From NCBI GenBank assembly GCA_023269825.1, contig JAGDWI010000001.1:368492-432491 (forward strand): a DNA stretch of 64,000 nucleotides, written 5' to 3'. This DNA comes from Desulfurococcaceae archaeon (GTDB lineage: Archaea > Thermoproteota > Thermoprotei_A > Sulfolobales > Desulfurococcaceae). The notes under the pieces are model-generated. The model was not told the origin of the DNA and did not search any database. It saw only the letters and a program-made list of their open reading frames with translations. Positions 19,029 through 29,248 of this stretch are shown here, one piece after another (position 1 is the first letter of the stretch; every line of letters starts with the position of its first letter). The translations under genes and the position numbers were made by a program.

Positions 19029-19175
19029 AGCCTACTAAACAGCAATAATCTTCACTCAACTATGTTAAATTTAATGATATTATTAATGTTAACAGGATCC
19101 CTCCTTTGAACCATTAAACAATAAACACTTATACAAATGTGCTCGGGGTTGCAAATATATTCAATCATTTCATGT

Positions 19176-19832
19176 TTAGGTATGTATAATTTCTCCATTA
19201 ACTAACTCCGTTATTTGCTTAGCGCGTGTTCTTAGGTCTCTATGCATGTAGTGCGTGGCGATGATGATGATGCTTCCATTATCCACCAGCTTCGCAAGAT
19301 CCTGTATTAGAAGCATTGTCCTCGTGTTATCTAGGAAAGTGAATGGTTCATCTAGAGCCAGTATCCTTGGGTTCAAGATTAATGCTCTTAAAATAGTTAT
19401 TATTTTAGCTTGCCCAGAGCTCAGTTTACTAGCTGGTTTACTTAATAAATCTTCAAGCATGTACCTCTTCACGAGGTTATTAATGAGCGATTTATCTACT
19501 TCAACGTTATTTCTAAGTTTTAATCCAAGCTCAAGATTGTACCTTGCTGTACCTCTGACCAGTATTGGTTTATCTCTGACATATGCAATTCTACTTCTAA
19601 CTTCTTGCTTATCTTTCTCAATCATATTCCAGAAATCAGCGTTATCAATAAGTACTCTGCCTTTCGTTGGTTTAAATAAGAGTGATATTATTTTCAGTAG
19701 AGTTGTTTTACCTGAACCATTAGGGCCCATTAATATGTATAAACCAGGGTTCGCGAACTCTAAGTTCACGTTTTTCAAGACGTAAGAGGAGCCATCATAA
19801 GTAAACCAGACATTCTCTAATCTAATCTCCAT
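19176..19832 (-). CDS. tupC: Tungstate ABC transporter ATP-binding protein
   Basis: A 218-residue ABC ATPase that energises the permease encoded just upstream. Walker A is GPNGSGKTT, the signature LSSGQAKII (with Ala-Lys in place of the usual Gln-Arg), Walker B ILALDEP and the H-loop IIATHY. Its start overlaps the 3' end of the permease gene by 16 bases. Assignment to tungstate rests on the binding protein and permease. Confidence 0.82.
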   Translation of the reverse strand: MEIRLENVWFTYDGSSYVLKNVNLEFANPGLYILMGPNGSGKTTLLKIISLLFKPTKGRVLIDNADFWNMIEKDKQEVRSRIAYVRDKPILVRGTARYNLELGLKLRNNVEVDKSLINNLVKRYMLEDLLSKPASKLSSGQAKIITILRALILNPRILALDEPFTFLDNTRTMLLIQDLAKLVDNGSIIIIATHYMHRDLRTRAKQITELVNGEIIHT

Positions 19833-20470
19833 AGCACGCGTTCACCCAGGATCTTCATGGTTACAATAAGCATTATAGTGATGGATACAAGTATTGCTCC
19901 GAGTTGAATAGCGTACTCGTAGTTGCCTATTGATGTTTGAAGAGCTATTGCTGTAGTTAATACGTTAGTGTAACCCTCAATTCCACCACCCACGATGAGC
20001 GCTACACCTAGTTCACCCATAGCTCTAGAGAAGGATACAAAGTACGCTGATAAGAGAATAGGCGTGAGCTCTCTTAAGAGAAGCTTGAAAGCCTTCTTCT
20101 CCGGGCATCCAAGCGATAATACGAGTTCTCTAATAGTGTCTCGCATAGCATAGTAGTGTCTAAACATGTAAGTGTAAACCATGGGGAGAGCTACGAGGAA
20201 CTCACCTATTATGATAGCGTGGGGTGTGTATAGTAGTTTCAGTGTTCCCAAAGGGCCACCAGGGAAAAATAGCATATATACTAGTAAACCTATAACTGTT
20301 GTTGGAACACCCACAAGGGCCTCAAAAACCCCTGATATTACTTCAACGTATTTCCTTGACATCCTTGAGAAAGCGGCGTTTAAAGCTAAGGAGGATAAGA
20401 ATGCTATTAGAGCAGCTATTGATGAGACATAAATACTTCTAATAGTCACTGTTAAAATGGATTCAGTCAT
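19817..20470 (-). CDS. tupB: Tungstate ABC transporter permease
   Basis: A 217-residue inner-membrane protein with about five helices and the ABC-permease loop FKLLLRELTPILLSAYFVSF followed by RAMGELGVALIVGG, which docks on the ATPase. The GGGIEGYTNVLTTAIALQTS segment is like TupB. It lies between binding-protein and ATPase genes. Confidence 0.85.
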   Translation of the reverse strand: MTESILTVTIRSIYVSSIAALIAFLSSLALNAAFSRMSRKYVEVISGVFEALVGVPTTVIGLLVYMLFFPGGPLGTLKLLYTPHAIIIGEFLVALPMVYTYMFRHYYAMRDTIRELVLSLGCPEKKAFKLLLRELTPILLSAYFVSFSRAMGELGVALIVGGGIEGYTNVLTTAIALQTSIGNYEYAIQLGAILVSITIMLIVTMKILGERVLWRLD

Positions 20471-20504
20471 CGCTGGGTCCTCTCACCGTTCTCATATATA
20501 TTAA

Positions 20505-21437
20505 CTAACTGAGCTTTGTTAAAGCTAACCATGCCTGTAGTACCATGTCTTCACGCCCTTTCACAGGGTTAAGTAAACCCATGTATTTAATTGATATAAG
20601 GTCTTGACCTCTGCTGAGCAAGTAATCCCTGAGCTTGAATGCAATGTACCAGGTATAGGGGTCATCGCACGGTGTGGTCTTCGACAAGTACATTGAGTAG
20701 ACGTTAATTAAGTACGTTGGATCACTCTTCAAAGTCACTAAGTTCCTTAGTTTCCCCTGGTTTTCGAGCTTCATGTATGTTCCAATATCTGTTAAAGTGT
20801 AAGCATCCAAGTTATCAGCTATTATGAGGACTTGAGACATACCTTGACCTGTTTTCAAGTACCATGATTTGCCCTCAGGGTTTAAGCCCGCTAAGTTCCA
20901 TAATTGAATTTCCCTAATGTTTGTTCCAGACATGTCTCCTCTACTGATGAATCTCGCTAATCCAAGTTCTCCGGCCATATATATCCTCTTGAATGCTTCG
21001 ACCGCGTTGACAGCTGAGCTAACATTAGCTGGATCGCTTCTCGGACCTACAATGATGAACTCATTGTACGCGAAGAGAGCGAGTCTCTCGATTTTCCCCT
21101 GAGTAATGAATTCTTGTTCTAGCGCGGGAGCGTGAACGAAACCAATGCAAGTTGAACCATCGGCGAGAAGCCTTAAAGCTTCACCAGAACCCTTAGCTAA
21201 TACGTCAAACTTTGCGTTTAAACCCGTTACATTATTGAAATCGCTGAATAAATCATCGAGAACCCCTAACTGATATAGAGAAGTCGTTGTCGAAACCTTA
21301 ACCGAGTACTGGGTTAAAGAGCTATGGGAGAGTTCTACATGGTACACACCTATAATGAAGCCGGTTATCCACGCTAATACTACCACTAGAGATATTATTA
21401 CAATCCGCAATCCTGCTCTCCGCCTCAATGGATTCAC
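20505..21437 (-). CDS. tupA: Tungstate-binding protein
   Basis: The extracellular binding protein of the Tup system. After a hydrophobic N-terminal anchor (about residues 10-30), the mature part begins VKVSTTTSLYQLGVLDDLF; the TTTS is the oxyanion loop typical of TupA. The second signature is FISRGDMSGTNIREIQLW, and KTGQGMSQVLIIADN follows. Tungsten is needed for aldehyde:ferredoxin oxidoreductases common in hyperthermophilic archaea, though none is coded in this window. Confidence 0.87.
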   Translation of the reverse strand: MNPLRRRAGLRIVIISLVVVLAWITGFIIGVYHVELSHSSLTQYSVKVSTTTSLYQLGVLDDLFSDFNNVTGLNAKFDVLAKGSGEALRLLADGSTCIGFVHAPALEQEFITQGKIERLALFAYNEFIIVGPRSDPANVSSAVNAVEAFKRIYMAGELGLARFISRGDMSGTNIREIQLWNLAGLNPEGKSWYLKTGQGMSQVLIIADNLDAYTLTDIGTYMKLENQGKLRNLVTLKSDPTYLINVYSMYLSKTTPCDDPYTWYIAFKLRDYLLSRGQDLISIKYMGLLNPVKGREDMVLQAWLALTKLS

Positions 21438-21516
21438 CTAAAGTAATGAAATTTAGCTCTACTACGTTGATTTAAACGATTTCAATAGAAGTAAATAAGG
21501 GTTGCGAAAAACGCGT

Positions 21517-21795
21517 TTAAGTCATTTGCTTGAATTTCACGCTATATATCAGTATTGCTAACCAAGTAAGCAACGCTGAGATAACTAAAGTGATTGTTAA
21601 CAATACCGCATCATAGTTGAATTCAAATAATACGCCTTCATTCAAGTAGCTGTAGATATTATCAACTAGGAACATTAAACCAGCACTACCAGATATCACC
21701 GCGAGTAAGTCGAATCTATACTTGTTTACAGCCCTGGTCTTAAACCAAGCAATAGTGGATAGAGCTGAGATAAGTAAAAGTGCTATAGCCCACAA
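21517..21795 (-). CDS. Small membrane protein, unknown function
   Basis: A 92-residue protein with three predicted membrane helices (at the N-terminus, about 35-50 and 65-87). The start is TTG 21795, only a few bases after the preceding gene's stop, whose 3' end carries the ribosome-binding sequence. It forms a two-gene operon with 21799-22155. I do not recognise a family. Confidence 0.6.
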   Translation of the reverse strand: MWAIALLLISALSTIAWFKTRAVNKYRFDLLAVISGSAGLMFLVDNIYSYLNEGVLFEFNYDAVLLTITLVISALLTWLAILIYSVKFKQMT

Positions 21796-21798
21796 TGA

Positions 21799-22155
21799 TC
21801 ACACCTTATCGAGAGTTAATATTATGCGTGTAGGAGGCCGTACTTTTACCTCCATTCTCTTAGCAAATGCTACTACTACACTCCATGCAGCTGTAACAAC
21901 GATGGTCATTGATCCTCCAATAACAGTTATCTCGTTGATCAAAACCGGTATGTCGGATGAGTTTTGCATAGCAGTTAAAAATGGAGGATATGGTACGATT
22001 TCGCCGTGCCAAACGTGTTCAACGGCGAGTATCAGTGAGCCAGCTAGGAGCATTTTGACCAGTAAACCTAGTTTTATTTTATCAGCGTTTTTCCACAGCT
22101 TCTTAATAACACTGAGTACTATACCCGTTAACATTGGTGTAATGAAGCAAGCCAT
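21799..22155 (-). CDS. Membrane protein, unknown function
   Basis: About 118 residues with three to four hydrophobic segments and a polar loop VWHGEIVPYPPFL containing a His-Glu pair. The frame could be extended to 22197, but a TATA box (TTTATAAAT, complement 22196-22204) covers that ATG, and AGGTGA (complement 22161-22166) lies five bases before ATG 22155, so 22155 is the likely start. Confidence 0.62.
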   Translation of the reverse strand: MACFITPMLTGIVLSVIKKLWKNADKIKLGLLVKMLLAGSLILAVEHVWHGEIVPYPPFLTAMQNSSDIPVLINEITVIGGSMTIVVTAAWSVVVAFAKRMEVKVRPPTRIILTLDKV

Positions 22156-22271
22156 ATTAATCACCTGTGCACACTTTAAGTAAATAGGGTGCACCATTTA
22201 TAAATTTTTAGCTAACATGAATCAATAGAACAAGATGTTCGTAGTAAAGATGAGTTGGTGAGAAATGGATT

Positions 22272-23414
22272 CTACAGAGAATAGGTCACGATGTCTTTTA
22301 CGATTTCACTCGTCAACGGAAAAGGCGAATCCTCGTGTAGGTAATTCAACTTGTTGAAGACGTAATCAATTATCAAATCAATGTCTTTGACCGTGAACCC
22401 ATAATCGCTGAGTCTCTCATCGAATCCAACCTCGTGCTGGAATTCCTCAACAGTCTTCTGGGCTTTCTCCGCGTCCTCAGCTATGGGTTTCAGAGTGGGG
22501 TCTAGTGTTCTTAGAACGTAGGCGGAGTACTCGGGTACTACTTTATGCGTATAGTAGATGGACCTAGGGCCTATTAGCGCTAAACCACAGCCATGAGGTA
22601 ACTTTGGTTGTAAACCACTCAACACGTGTTCTATCGCGTGTATTACGTGCGTTGAACCAGAATCTATGGCTATTCCAGCTATCATTGAAGCGTAAAGCAA
22701 TTTCTCCCTTAAGTCAAGGTTTTTGAGGTCGCTCACCAACCTTGGTAGATTACTTGCAATTATTGATGTAGCTTCCCTAGCTAGGGACTCCACGAATAAG
22801 TTCCTGGATTTACATGTTGCTGATTCATATGAGTGGTAAAACGCGTCGAGAGCAGTGTAAATGGTTTGCTTCTCGTCGAGTGTTAGAGTATACCTTGGAT
22901 CATCTATTGATATCTCCGGGTACTTCACGCTTAAACCATGCTTCTCGCGAGTATCATCCAGTGTAACTACAGCGTACCTGTCAACCTCTGTACCAGTACC
23001 ATGAGTTAAATTTATAGCTAGTAAAGGCACACTTCTCTTAGGTACCCTTGAGCCCGCAACGTAATCTTTAACTCTCCCACCACTCAAAGCTATAACTGAA
23101 GCCATTTTAGCTGCGTCAATGGGGCTACCTCCACCAATAGCTACGACGAGGTCAGCACCCCTGCTCCAAATAACTTCAGCGAGTTCTTCGACTTGGCTAG
23201 CCCAAGGGTTAGGCGATATGTTATCGTATACAACGTAGTTTACTCCGTGATTCCTCAAAACCTTCTCTACATCCCCCATTGCCCCCGAAACTCTAGCAGA
23301 TGATTTACCAGTAACTACGACTACTTCCCTGTAACATGATATGCACTCTTCTAGTTCACTCAGTGCGTTTACTCCAAAGTACAACTTAGTTGATCCATAC
23401 CTTAAAGTGAACAT
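22272..23414 (-). CDS. Iron-containing alcohol dehydrogenase
   Basis: A group III (Fe-ADH) NAD(P)-dependent dehydrogenase of 380 residues. The nucleotide-binding stretch is IGGGSPIDAAKM. The metal ligands are visible as Asp and His in ALDAFYHSYES, His in HAIEHVLSG and His in LPHGCGLAL. Such enzymes reduce aldehydes or oxidise alcohols in fermentative archaea. It is a single-gene unit with start ATG 23414. Confidence 0.88.
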   Translation of the reverse strand: MFTLRYGSTKLYFGVNALSELEECISCYREVVVVTGKSSARVSGAMGDVEKVLRNHGVNYVVYDNISPNPWASQVEELAEVIWSRGADLVVAIGGGSPIDAAKMASVIALSGGRVKDYVAGSRVPKRSVPLLAINLTHGTGTEVDRYAVVTLDDTREKHGLSVKYPEISIDDPRYTLTLDEKQTIYTALDAFYHSYESATCKSRNLFVESLAREATSIIASNLPRLVSDLKNLDLREKLLYASMIAGIAIDSGSTHVIHAIEHVLSGLQPKLPHGCGLALIGPRSIYYTHKVVPEYSAYVLRTLDPTLKPIAEDAEKAQKTVEEFQHEVGFDERLSDYGFTVKDIDLIIDYVFNKLNYLHEDSPFPLTSEIVKDIVTYSL

Positions 23415-24008
23415 AACGCATTCACCTACATTATGTAAATTGGAAAATAGAAATAAAAATAAAAGTAATACGCAGTAAACTACTTAAATATAGGTTATGA
23501 AAACTGACCCATAGGCAGATCGTTAAACACTTGACAGAGGTTAAACTTGGGATCTCTAAGCAATATGATTACATCTGTAAGCTGTATTAATGATAGGTGC
23601 GTTGATGATTCACCAGGCTTGTTGATCTGTGCCCTTAAAGATAATGCTCCTCACTAATTGCTGACATCTATGAACCGAACGCAACTAAGTAATAGGAGGA
23701 CAAATCATTAAGTATTTTACTCACTAGGGGGACTAAACCGGGATCATGTGGTCCCTTTTCTCAGCAATGAAGGACTCCCATGTCTGATATTTAAACCAAC
23801 TCCTATGCAACATTAACTCGCTTCTCTAAATGAGATCATCTATGTCGATCAAGAGCATGAACAACTATCCTATGGAAGCATGTTTATATGTGGATTCATT
23901 AATTGATATATAATTGACTCAGAATAATTGTCGATGCTTCAACGATATGATGTATGAGTTTTCCAGGCACTAACATGCGTTAATTCCATATCGTACTTGG
24001 TGATCAAG
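23415..24008. other. Long intergenic region
   Basis: No convincing gene is seen. It contains an imperfect hairpin (GGGATCATGTGGTCCC) followed by TTTT near 23742-23761, and C/D-box-like words TTGATGA (near 23604) and CTGA (near 23661) whose internal boxes do not fit an sRNA. Confidence 0.3.
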
Positions 24009-25376
24009 TTGAAAGCTGTCAATGAGAGATGGGTACTAGAAGAACCATTGTTCAAAGTAATGCTGAAAATAGGGTTACCAATAGCTGCTGTGCAAGTATT
24101 AAACGTAGTTTACAATATCGTGGACTTATACTGGCTTGGTAGATATAGTACATACGCTATAGCAGCAATTAACTCGTCGTGGCCAACATTCTTTCTCATC
24201 ATATCTGCTTTCAATGGATTACTCGGAGCTGGAAACGCGTTGGTTTCACAAGCATGGGGTGCGGGGAAATATGATTACGCGGTTAAATCAGCTTGTCAAT
24301 TAGTATCCTTCGCTATTATAGGTGGAATTCCATTAGCACTTTTTACAGTCATGGTTTCACCTTATCTACTATCATTCATAACGGTTGATCCAAATGTATT
24401 CAATTTAGCTATTCAATATATTTCAATAATAGCTATGGGTCTCCCGCTCTTCGGTGTTTTTGGTTCAATTCAATCAGCTTATGTTTCAGTCGGGAAATCC
24501 AGCATTATTCTCTTATTCATGGTTATAAGCAACGCGCTTAACATGGTATTAGACCCATTATTTATCTTCGGCTGGTTCGGTTTACCGGAGATGGGTGCAG
24601 CCGGTGCAGCCTTGGCAACAATTCTGAGTGAAGGAATTGCTTCACTAATGGCGTTAACATATTTCTTTGTTAGAGGATTAAACGATCATAAGGCTTCACG
24701 AGCATACTTCATACCTGACCTAGAGATATTTAAGAAGATACTTAGAATCGGTTTACCTTTATCTGGTTCAAACTTCGCAGACGCATCCGGATTTTACGTT
24801 CTCGCAGCTATTATTGGTTTAATGGGTACAAAAGCGCTCTCCGCATGGGGGATAGGGGATAGACCCTTCAGCATTATCTCAATAATAGATGCTGGTTTAC
24901 TAGCAGCGTGTACAACAATTGTTGGTCAAAGCATTGGCGCCAGAGAATTTAATAGAGCAAAGGAAACCGCTAAAAGAGTCTTACTATTGATCGTTTCTCT
25001 AACAGCTCTAATGGTTGTCCCCATGGTATTACTAAGACTTGAAATAGCATCATTTTTCTCTCCTCTAGATTACGAAGTAGCTTACTACGCTTCAGAGTTC
25101 ATGCTTTACATGGGTCCATCATTGATAACGCTTGCAATACTCCAAGTAGCTGGAGCAGTTGCAAACGGTAGTGGTCACACTAAACCATTAATGATGTTGT
25201 CAATGCTGAGACTATGGGTACTTAGAAACATACTAGCATACTTAATGGGCCCGGGCCCCATCGGCTTAGGAGTAAGCGGCCTCTGGATAGGTATGTCGCT
25301 GAGCAACGTTATAACTGGTTTAGTGGCGTTGACTTGGATAATCTCATATAAGTGGCTTAAACCAGTAATTGATTAA
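24009..25376 (+). CDS. MATE-family efflux transporter
   Basis: A multidrug and toxic compound extrusion family antiporter with twelve hydrophobic segments in two related halves; ALVSQAWGAGKYDYA in the first half corresponds to TIVGQSIGARE in the second, a MATE signature. It exports organic cations or metabolites using sodium or protons. The open frame begins at TTG 23997, but GGTGAT at 23999-24004 is a good ribosome site for TTG 24009, giving a start MKAVNERWVLEEPLF. Confidence 0.88.
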   Translation: MKAVNERWVLEEPLFKVMLKIGLPIAAVQVLNVVYNIVDLYWLGRYSTYAIAAINSSWPTFFLIISAFNGLLGAGNALVSQAWGAGKYDYAVKSACQLVSFAIIGGIPLALFTVMVSPYLLSFITVDPNVFNLAIQYISIIAMGLPLFGVFGSIQSAYVSVGKSSIILLFMVISNALNMVLDPLFIFGWFGLPEMGAAGAALATILSEGIASLMALTYFFVRGLNDHKASRAYFIPDLEIFKKILRIGLPLSGSNFADASGFYVLAAIIGLMGTKALSAWGIGDRPFSIISIIDAGLLAACTTIVGQSIGAREFNRAKETAKRVLLLIVSLTALMVVPMVLLRLEIASFFSPLDYEVAYYASEFMLYMGPSLITLAILQVAGAVANGSGHTKPLMMLSMLRLWVLRNILAYLMGPGPIGLGVSGLWIGMSLSNVITGLVALTWIISYKWLKPVID

Positions 25377-25520
25377 CACTTGGATAATTAGTTCATCAGT
25401 GGATAATAGTGAACCATGTTCCTAGACTTCAAATAATAGTAACCCCGGTATCAAACAGGTAACCTATATCAATCGTGATTTTTATATTTCTCTTTGCATA
25501 TGCTAACCTGTGGTGTAACA

Positions 25521-25682
25521 ATGTCTAGCGAAGAAAAAGAGAAGAGAAGAAAATTAGCTCACGCAGTGACCGGGGGAGTATTCCTCATAGGTCTCGCCAT
25601 ACTATTCTACTTCGATTTATTTTGGCCATGGATACTTGCTTTAGTAGGGATCCTGGTTATTCTCGAGGCATTACTTCACTAA
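25521..25682 (+). CDS. Small two-helix membrane protein (LiaI/LiaF-like TM)
   Basis: About 53 residues: a charged N-terminus (SSEEKEKRRKLAH) and a hydrophobic hairpin GGVFLIGLAILFYFDLFWPW plus ILALVGILVILEALL. The pattern of a GxxLIGLxILF helix, a Trp-Pro-Trp turn and a second helix resembles the LiaI-LiaF TM domain (DUF5668). ATG 25521 is preferred over the TTG/ATG choices upstream because GGTG lies a few bases before it and the hydrophilic start is natural. Confidence 0.6.
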   Translation: MSSEEKEKRRKLAHAVTGGVFLIGLAILFYFDLFWPWILALVGILVILEALLH

Positions 25683-25902
25683 TTTAACCTTAAGTGGACT
25701 TTTTCCATTCATTTATGTTGTCTTGCATAATTATTGATGTTAACTAATAGTTTAAATTTCCACTTCTAGGTTTACTCAGCGTTTATTCTTTTGATTTAAA
25801 TGATTCACTTATATATGGGTTCACGCATAAAGATATGCTCAAATCCAGGTTGAGGTTTAACCGGGTCAAGCTTTTAATGGTTTAACATGAGAGGTGTTGG
25901 AT

Positions 25903-27060
25903 GTGAAGTTTGGGACTGAGATCGTTTCAGGCCACGAGTTCAGAGATCAATTCGGGTCTCATATTCCGCCCATATATGTTAGCGCAGTATATGAGTACAT
26001 TGATAGCGAAGGAGGTTTAGCTGTTTACACTGATCGTGGAACATACGTCAGATATGGGAGAGAAGAGAATCCAATGGTTAGAGCATTGGAGAGGGTTCTT
26101 TCAAAAATAGAGATGGGTGCAGATGCATTAGTGTTTAATAGTGGTATGGCAGCTGAGTTAGCGCTCTTTCTGCACTTCATTAAACCTGGATCCAAGGTTA
26201 TTGTCCCCTATGAGGTCTATAGTACAACTCTTCTATTACTCGAGAAGCTCTCCGAGAAAATGAACTTCAAACTAATTAAAGTTTGGCCCAGTGCTAGAAG
26301 CATCATTGAATCATACGATGAGAACACCTCAATGATTTTCCTCGAAGTAATGACTAATCCAACACTTAAAGTAATTGACTTGCTTGAAGTATGCGAGGAG
26401 ATCGGCGGCAAAGCCTTATTAATAGTTGACAACACGTTTACAACTCCTATTCTGCTGAAACCGCTGAAGCACTGTGCTAGCATAGTGGTACATAGTTTAA
26501 CCAAGTATATTGCAGGACATAACGACGTAGTTGGAGGAGCATTAATCTCGAAGACACCGAACATATTTGATCTCTGGGACTGGAGGAGAATAACTGGTGG
26601 CATTATTCAAGCGCTCGAAGCATACCTAGTTCTCAGAGGATTGAAAACACTTGAAGTACGCTTCGAGAAACAATCGAAAACAGCGCTTGAGATAGCTGAA
26701 TTCCTCTCCGAGCACCCGAGAGTAGAGGAAGTATATTACCCTGGTTTAACGAGTAGCCCATATCACTCCGTTGCAGACAAGTTGTTCGAGAGAAAGCTAT
26801 ACGGTGGAGTCGTAGCCTTCAAAGTTAAAGGCGGATATAGGGAAGCGGTTGAATTCCTCAAGAAACTTAAGGTAATTAAGAGAGCACCTAGTCTAGGGGG
26901 AACCGAGAGCTTAGCTGTGTTACCAGCTAAAGCTGGCAGCATGTTTATCCCCGAGGATGCGAGGTTAAGGCTTGGAATAACAGAGAATCTCGTAAGGTTA
27001 TCTATTGGATTAGAGGATCCAGAGGATTTAAGAGAGGACCTTGATCAAGCCCTTAAGTAG
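25903..27060 (+). CDS. Cystathionine gamma-synthase/lyase family PLP enzyme
   Basis: A Cys/Met-metabolism PLP-dependent enzyme. Substrate/PLP blocks are YVRYGREENPMVRALE, NSGMAAELALF, the Asp in IVDNTFTTPI and the Schiff-base Lys in HSLTKYIAGH. The C-terminal LGGTESLAVLP is typical. It lies tail-to-tail with the aspartate-to-threonine operon, so cystathionine synthesis or cleavage from a homoserine derivative is plausible; methionine gamma-lyase is an alternative. GTG 25903 is chosen because GAGGTG (25891-25896) stands six bases before it; GTG 25894 would lie within that site. Confidence 0.82.
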   Translation: MKFGTEIVSGHEFRDQFGSHIPPIYVSAVYEYIDSEGGLAVYTDRGTYVRYGREENPMVRALERVLSKIEMGADALVFNSGMAAELALFLHFIKPGSKVIVPYEVYSTTLLLLEKLSEKMNFKLIKVWPSARSIIESYDENTSMIFLEVMTNPTLKVIDLLEVCEEIGGKALLIVDNTFTTPILLKPLKHCASIVVHSLTKYIAGHNDVVGGALISKTPNIFDLWDWRRITGGIIQALEAYLVLRGLKTLEVRFEKQSKTALEIAEFLSEHPRVEEVYYPGLTSSPYHSVADKLFERKLYGGVVAFKVKGGYREAVEFLKKLKVIKRAPSLGGTESLAVLPAKAGSMFIPEDARLRLGITENLVRLSIGLEDPEDLREDLDQALK

Positions 27061-27071
27061 GATTATACGGT

Positions 27072-28136
27072 CTACGCTAAACCCTTCGCAACCAGTAATT
27101 CAGCTATGAGAACTCCGTTTCCAGCGGCCCCCCTAATAGTGTTGTGGCCTAGTACAATGTATTTTACTAACCCGACCTCCTCATCGCGCCTAATTCTACC
27201 GACAACCACGCTCATTCCTTTGCCCTCGAATCTATCGAGTCTTGGTTGAGGTCTATCGCTCTCATTCCTCACGATGATCGGGTTTAAAGGCGCTGTTGGG
27301 AGCTTTAAATTCTTGATCTTGTTTGATTTAAACTCCTTCATGGCTTCAACTAATTCGCTTACACTAGCGCTTCTACGTAGCTCCACGAAAACAGATAATG
27401 TGTGGCCTTCTAGTACGTTTACTCTGTGACAAGACGCGGAGACCTTGATCTCCTTGTTCAAAGCGACACCTTTCTCGCTTACTTCGCCAAGTATCTTAAT
27501 GGATTCACTTTGCACTTTTTCTTCTTCACCCTCAATGAACGGTACTAGGTTGTCTGCTATGATCACGGCTGGTAAACCAGTTAAACCAGCGCCTGAAATC
27601 GCCTGCATGGATGAAACAATGACTCTTCTAACACCGAACTCGTCTACGAGGGGTTTAAGTGAGAGAGTTAGAATAGATGTCGTGCAATTAGGTACTTTGA
27701 CTATTCCTCCATTCCAGTTCCTAATTCTCCTCTGTAACTCTAATACTTCAACGTGGTCAGCGTTAACCTCGGGATTCAATAAAGGTGTGTCGGGCTCCAT
27801 TCTCATAGGTGAAGCATTTGAGACAACTACTATACCCTTCTTAGCTAGCTCCACCTCCACATCTACTGCTACCTCGGGTGGTAGAGCTGAGAACACTATG
27901 TCTACTTGTTCCTTGGAAATCCTCTCGGGTTCAAGTTTCTCGATCACCATGTCTCCGAGAGCGCTCGGCATGGGTTCCTCTAGTACCCATTTAACTACCT
28001 CTCCGTACTTTCTACCACAACCTCTCTCCGATCCAGCCAGCAGAGCGATCTCGAACCATGGGTGCTTAGCTAGTAGGGATACGAATCTTTGGCCAACTAA
28101 CCCAGTGGCTCCTAAAACAGCTACTCTCCTAGTCAT
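27072..28136 (-). CDS. asd: Aspartate-semialdehyde dehydrogenase
   Basis: Reduces aspartyl phosphate to aspartate semialdehyde with NADPH, the second step toward threonine, methionine and lysine. The N-terminal VAVLGATGLVGQRFV binds the dinucleotide, VPNCTTSILTL carries the catalytic Cys, and SCHRVNVLEGHT holds substrate-binding residues. The size (354) fits the archaeal/fungal type. The start overlaps the stop of the kinase gene by four bases. Confidence 0.93.
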   Translation of the reverse strand: MTRRVAVLGATGLVGQRFVSLLAKHPWFEIALLAGSERGCGRKYGEVVKWVLEEPMPSALGDMVIEKLEPERISKEQVDIVFSALPPEVAVDVEVELAKKGIVVVSNASPMRMEPDTPLLNPEVNADHVEVLELQRRIRNWNGGIVKVPNCTTSILTLSLKPLVDEFGVRRVIVSSMQAISGAGLTGLPAVIIADNLVPFIEGEEEKVQSESIKILGEVSEKGVALNKEIKVSASCHRVNVLEGHTLSVFVELRRSASVSELVEAMKEFKSNKIKNLKLPTAPLNPIIVRNESDRPQPRLDRFEGKGMSVVVGRIRRDEEVGLVKYIVLGHNTIRGAAGNGVLIAELLVAKGLA

Positions 28137-29245
28137 GTATCATCACCCTTAAGCAGAGCCTTGTATAGAGTTAGAACAGCTTCATTTGCGCCTTCTTCAT
28201 CCTTAAACAACAGGGTTATCGATGGCCTGGGGTAATTCACGTTTAAACCCAGGACATGTTCCCCGAGGTCTCTAAGAGAGCTGACTGCTTTCACCACGTA
28301 TTTCGCTCTATATACTCCTTCACCTATAATTGATACACGTAAATGAGATTCATCTCGACTAGTAGCAATGATCTTGGGGCCCTCATCTCCAGTGTTATCA
28401 TCTATCACTGTTGAGAATTTACCCCATTCACCAACGTAAACTCTTATACCCTTAGAACCTAGTAGTACTTTAAACGTTTTACTATTAAACCTCTTTACTC
28501 CATGTAGGCTCGCCTCATATGCTTCACTGTAGGATAACTTAGGTATTACTTCAACTCGTTTAATTATTGAGGGATTAGCTACGTAGACGCCTGGACCATC
28601 GGTAACTAAGTATACTTTTTCGAGGCCCAGGATCTTGGCTATAGCTGTCGCCGTGTAATCTGATCCGCCTCTGCCCAATGTTGTTACGAATCCCTCTGGA
28701 GACGAACCAATGAATCCCTCTAAGACAGGTATAACTCCTTCACTAATGAACTCCCTTAACTTACTTACTCTCGGCTCAGTTTTCTCTAAGTCTATTTCAG
28801 CGTCCCCGTGGACATTATTGGTTAGTATGAAGTCTCTGGCATCTAGTTCAGTGCTATTTACTCCAACGAGGTCCAGTGCCCCCCGTAAAATTATTTTACT
28901 TAAACGTTCACCTATGGATAAAACGTAGTCACATATAGCTGGGTTCACGGAGCCGTATTTAACTTGAATGCTTGATACTCGACTTACTTCTTCCTCAACT
29001 CTTTTAACGAGTTTAAACCCCCCGATTTCCCTCGCAGCGTTCACGTAGAATTCTTTAACTTCATCTATTGCTTTACTTGAAGAATTCAAGTACTTCAACA
29101 ACTTATCTGTTACACCTTTAGCAGCTGAAACAACTACGATGAATCTTTCTCCTTCCTCAATAAGGTTTCTCAATTCAGCCGCTGTTTTAACGTAGTCTTC
29201 AGTGCTTCTAAGTATTGAGCCTCCTACTTTAACCACGGAGAACAA
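28133..29245 (-). CDS. Aspartate kinase
   Basis: Phosphorylates aspartate as the committing step of the pathway. Visible motifs are VVKVGGSIL at the N-terminus, LGRGGSDYTATAIAKILG in the active site and YLVTDGPGVY. At 370 residues there is room for only a short regulatory part (about residues 290-365) compared with two complete ACT domains in typical bacterial enzymes, so feedback control may differ. The start is TTG 29245 with GGTGAT six bases upstream, inside the end of hom. Confidence 0.9.
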   Translation of the reverse strand: MFSVVKVGGSILRSTEDYVKTAAELRNLIEEGERFIVVVSAAKGVTDKLLKYLNSSSKAIDEVKEFYVNAAREIGGFKLVKRVEEEVSRVSSIQVKYGSVNPAICDYVLSIGERLSKIILRGALDLVGVNSTELDARDFILTNNVHGDAEIDLEKTEPRVSKLREFISEGVIPVLEGFIGSSPEGFVTTLGRGGSDYTATAIAKILGLEKVYLVTDGPGVYVANPSIIKRVEVIPKLSYSEAYEASLHGVKRFNSKTFKVLLGSKGIRVYVGEWGKFSTVIDDNTGDEGPKIIATSRDESHLRVSIIGEGVYRAKYVVKAVSSLRDLGEHVLGLNVNYPRPSITLLFKDEEGANEAVLTLYKALLKGDDT

Positions 29246-29248
29246 TGC

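Noticed and set aside
23604-23664. C/D-box sRNA-like words TTGATGA and CTGA
   Set aside because: The internal D' and C' boxes are missing or badly spaced, and the ends cannot pair to form a K-turn.
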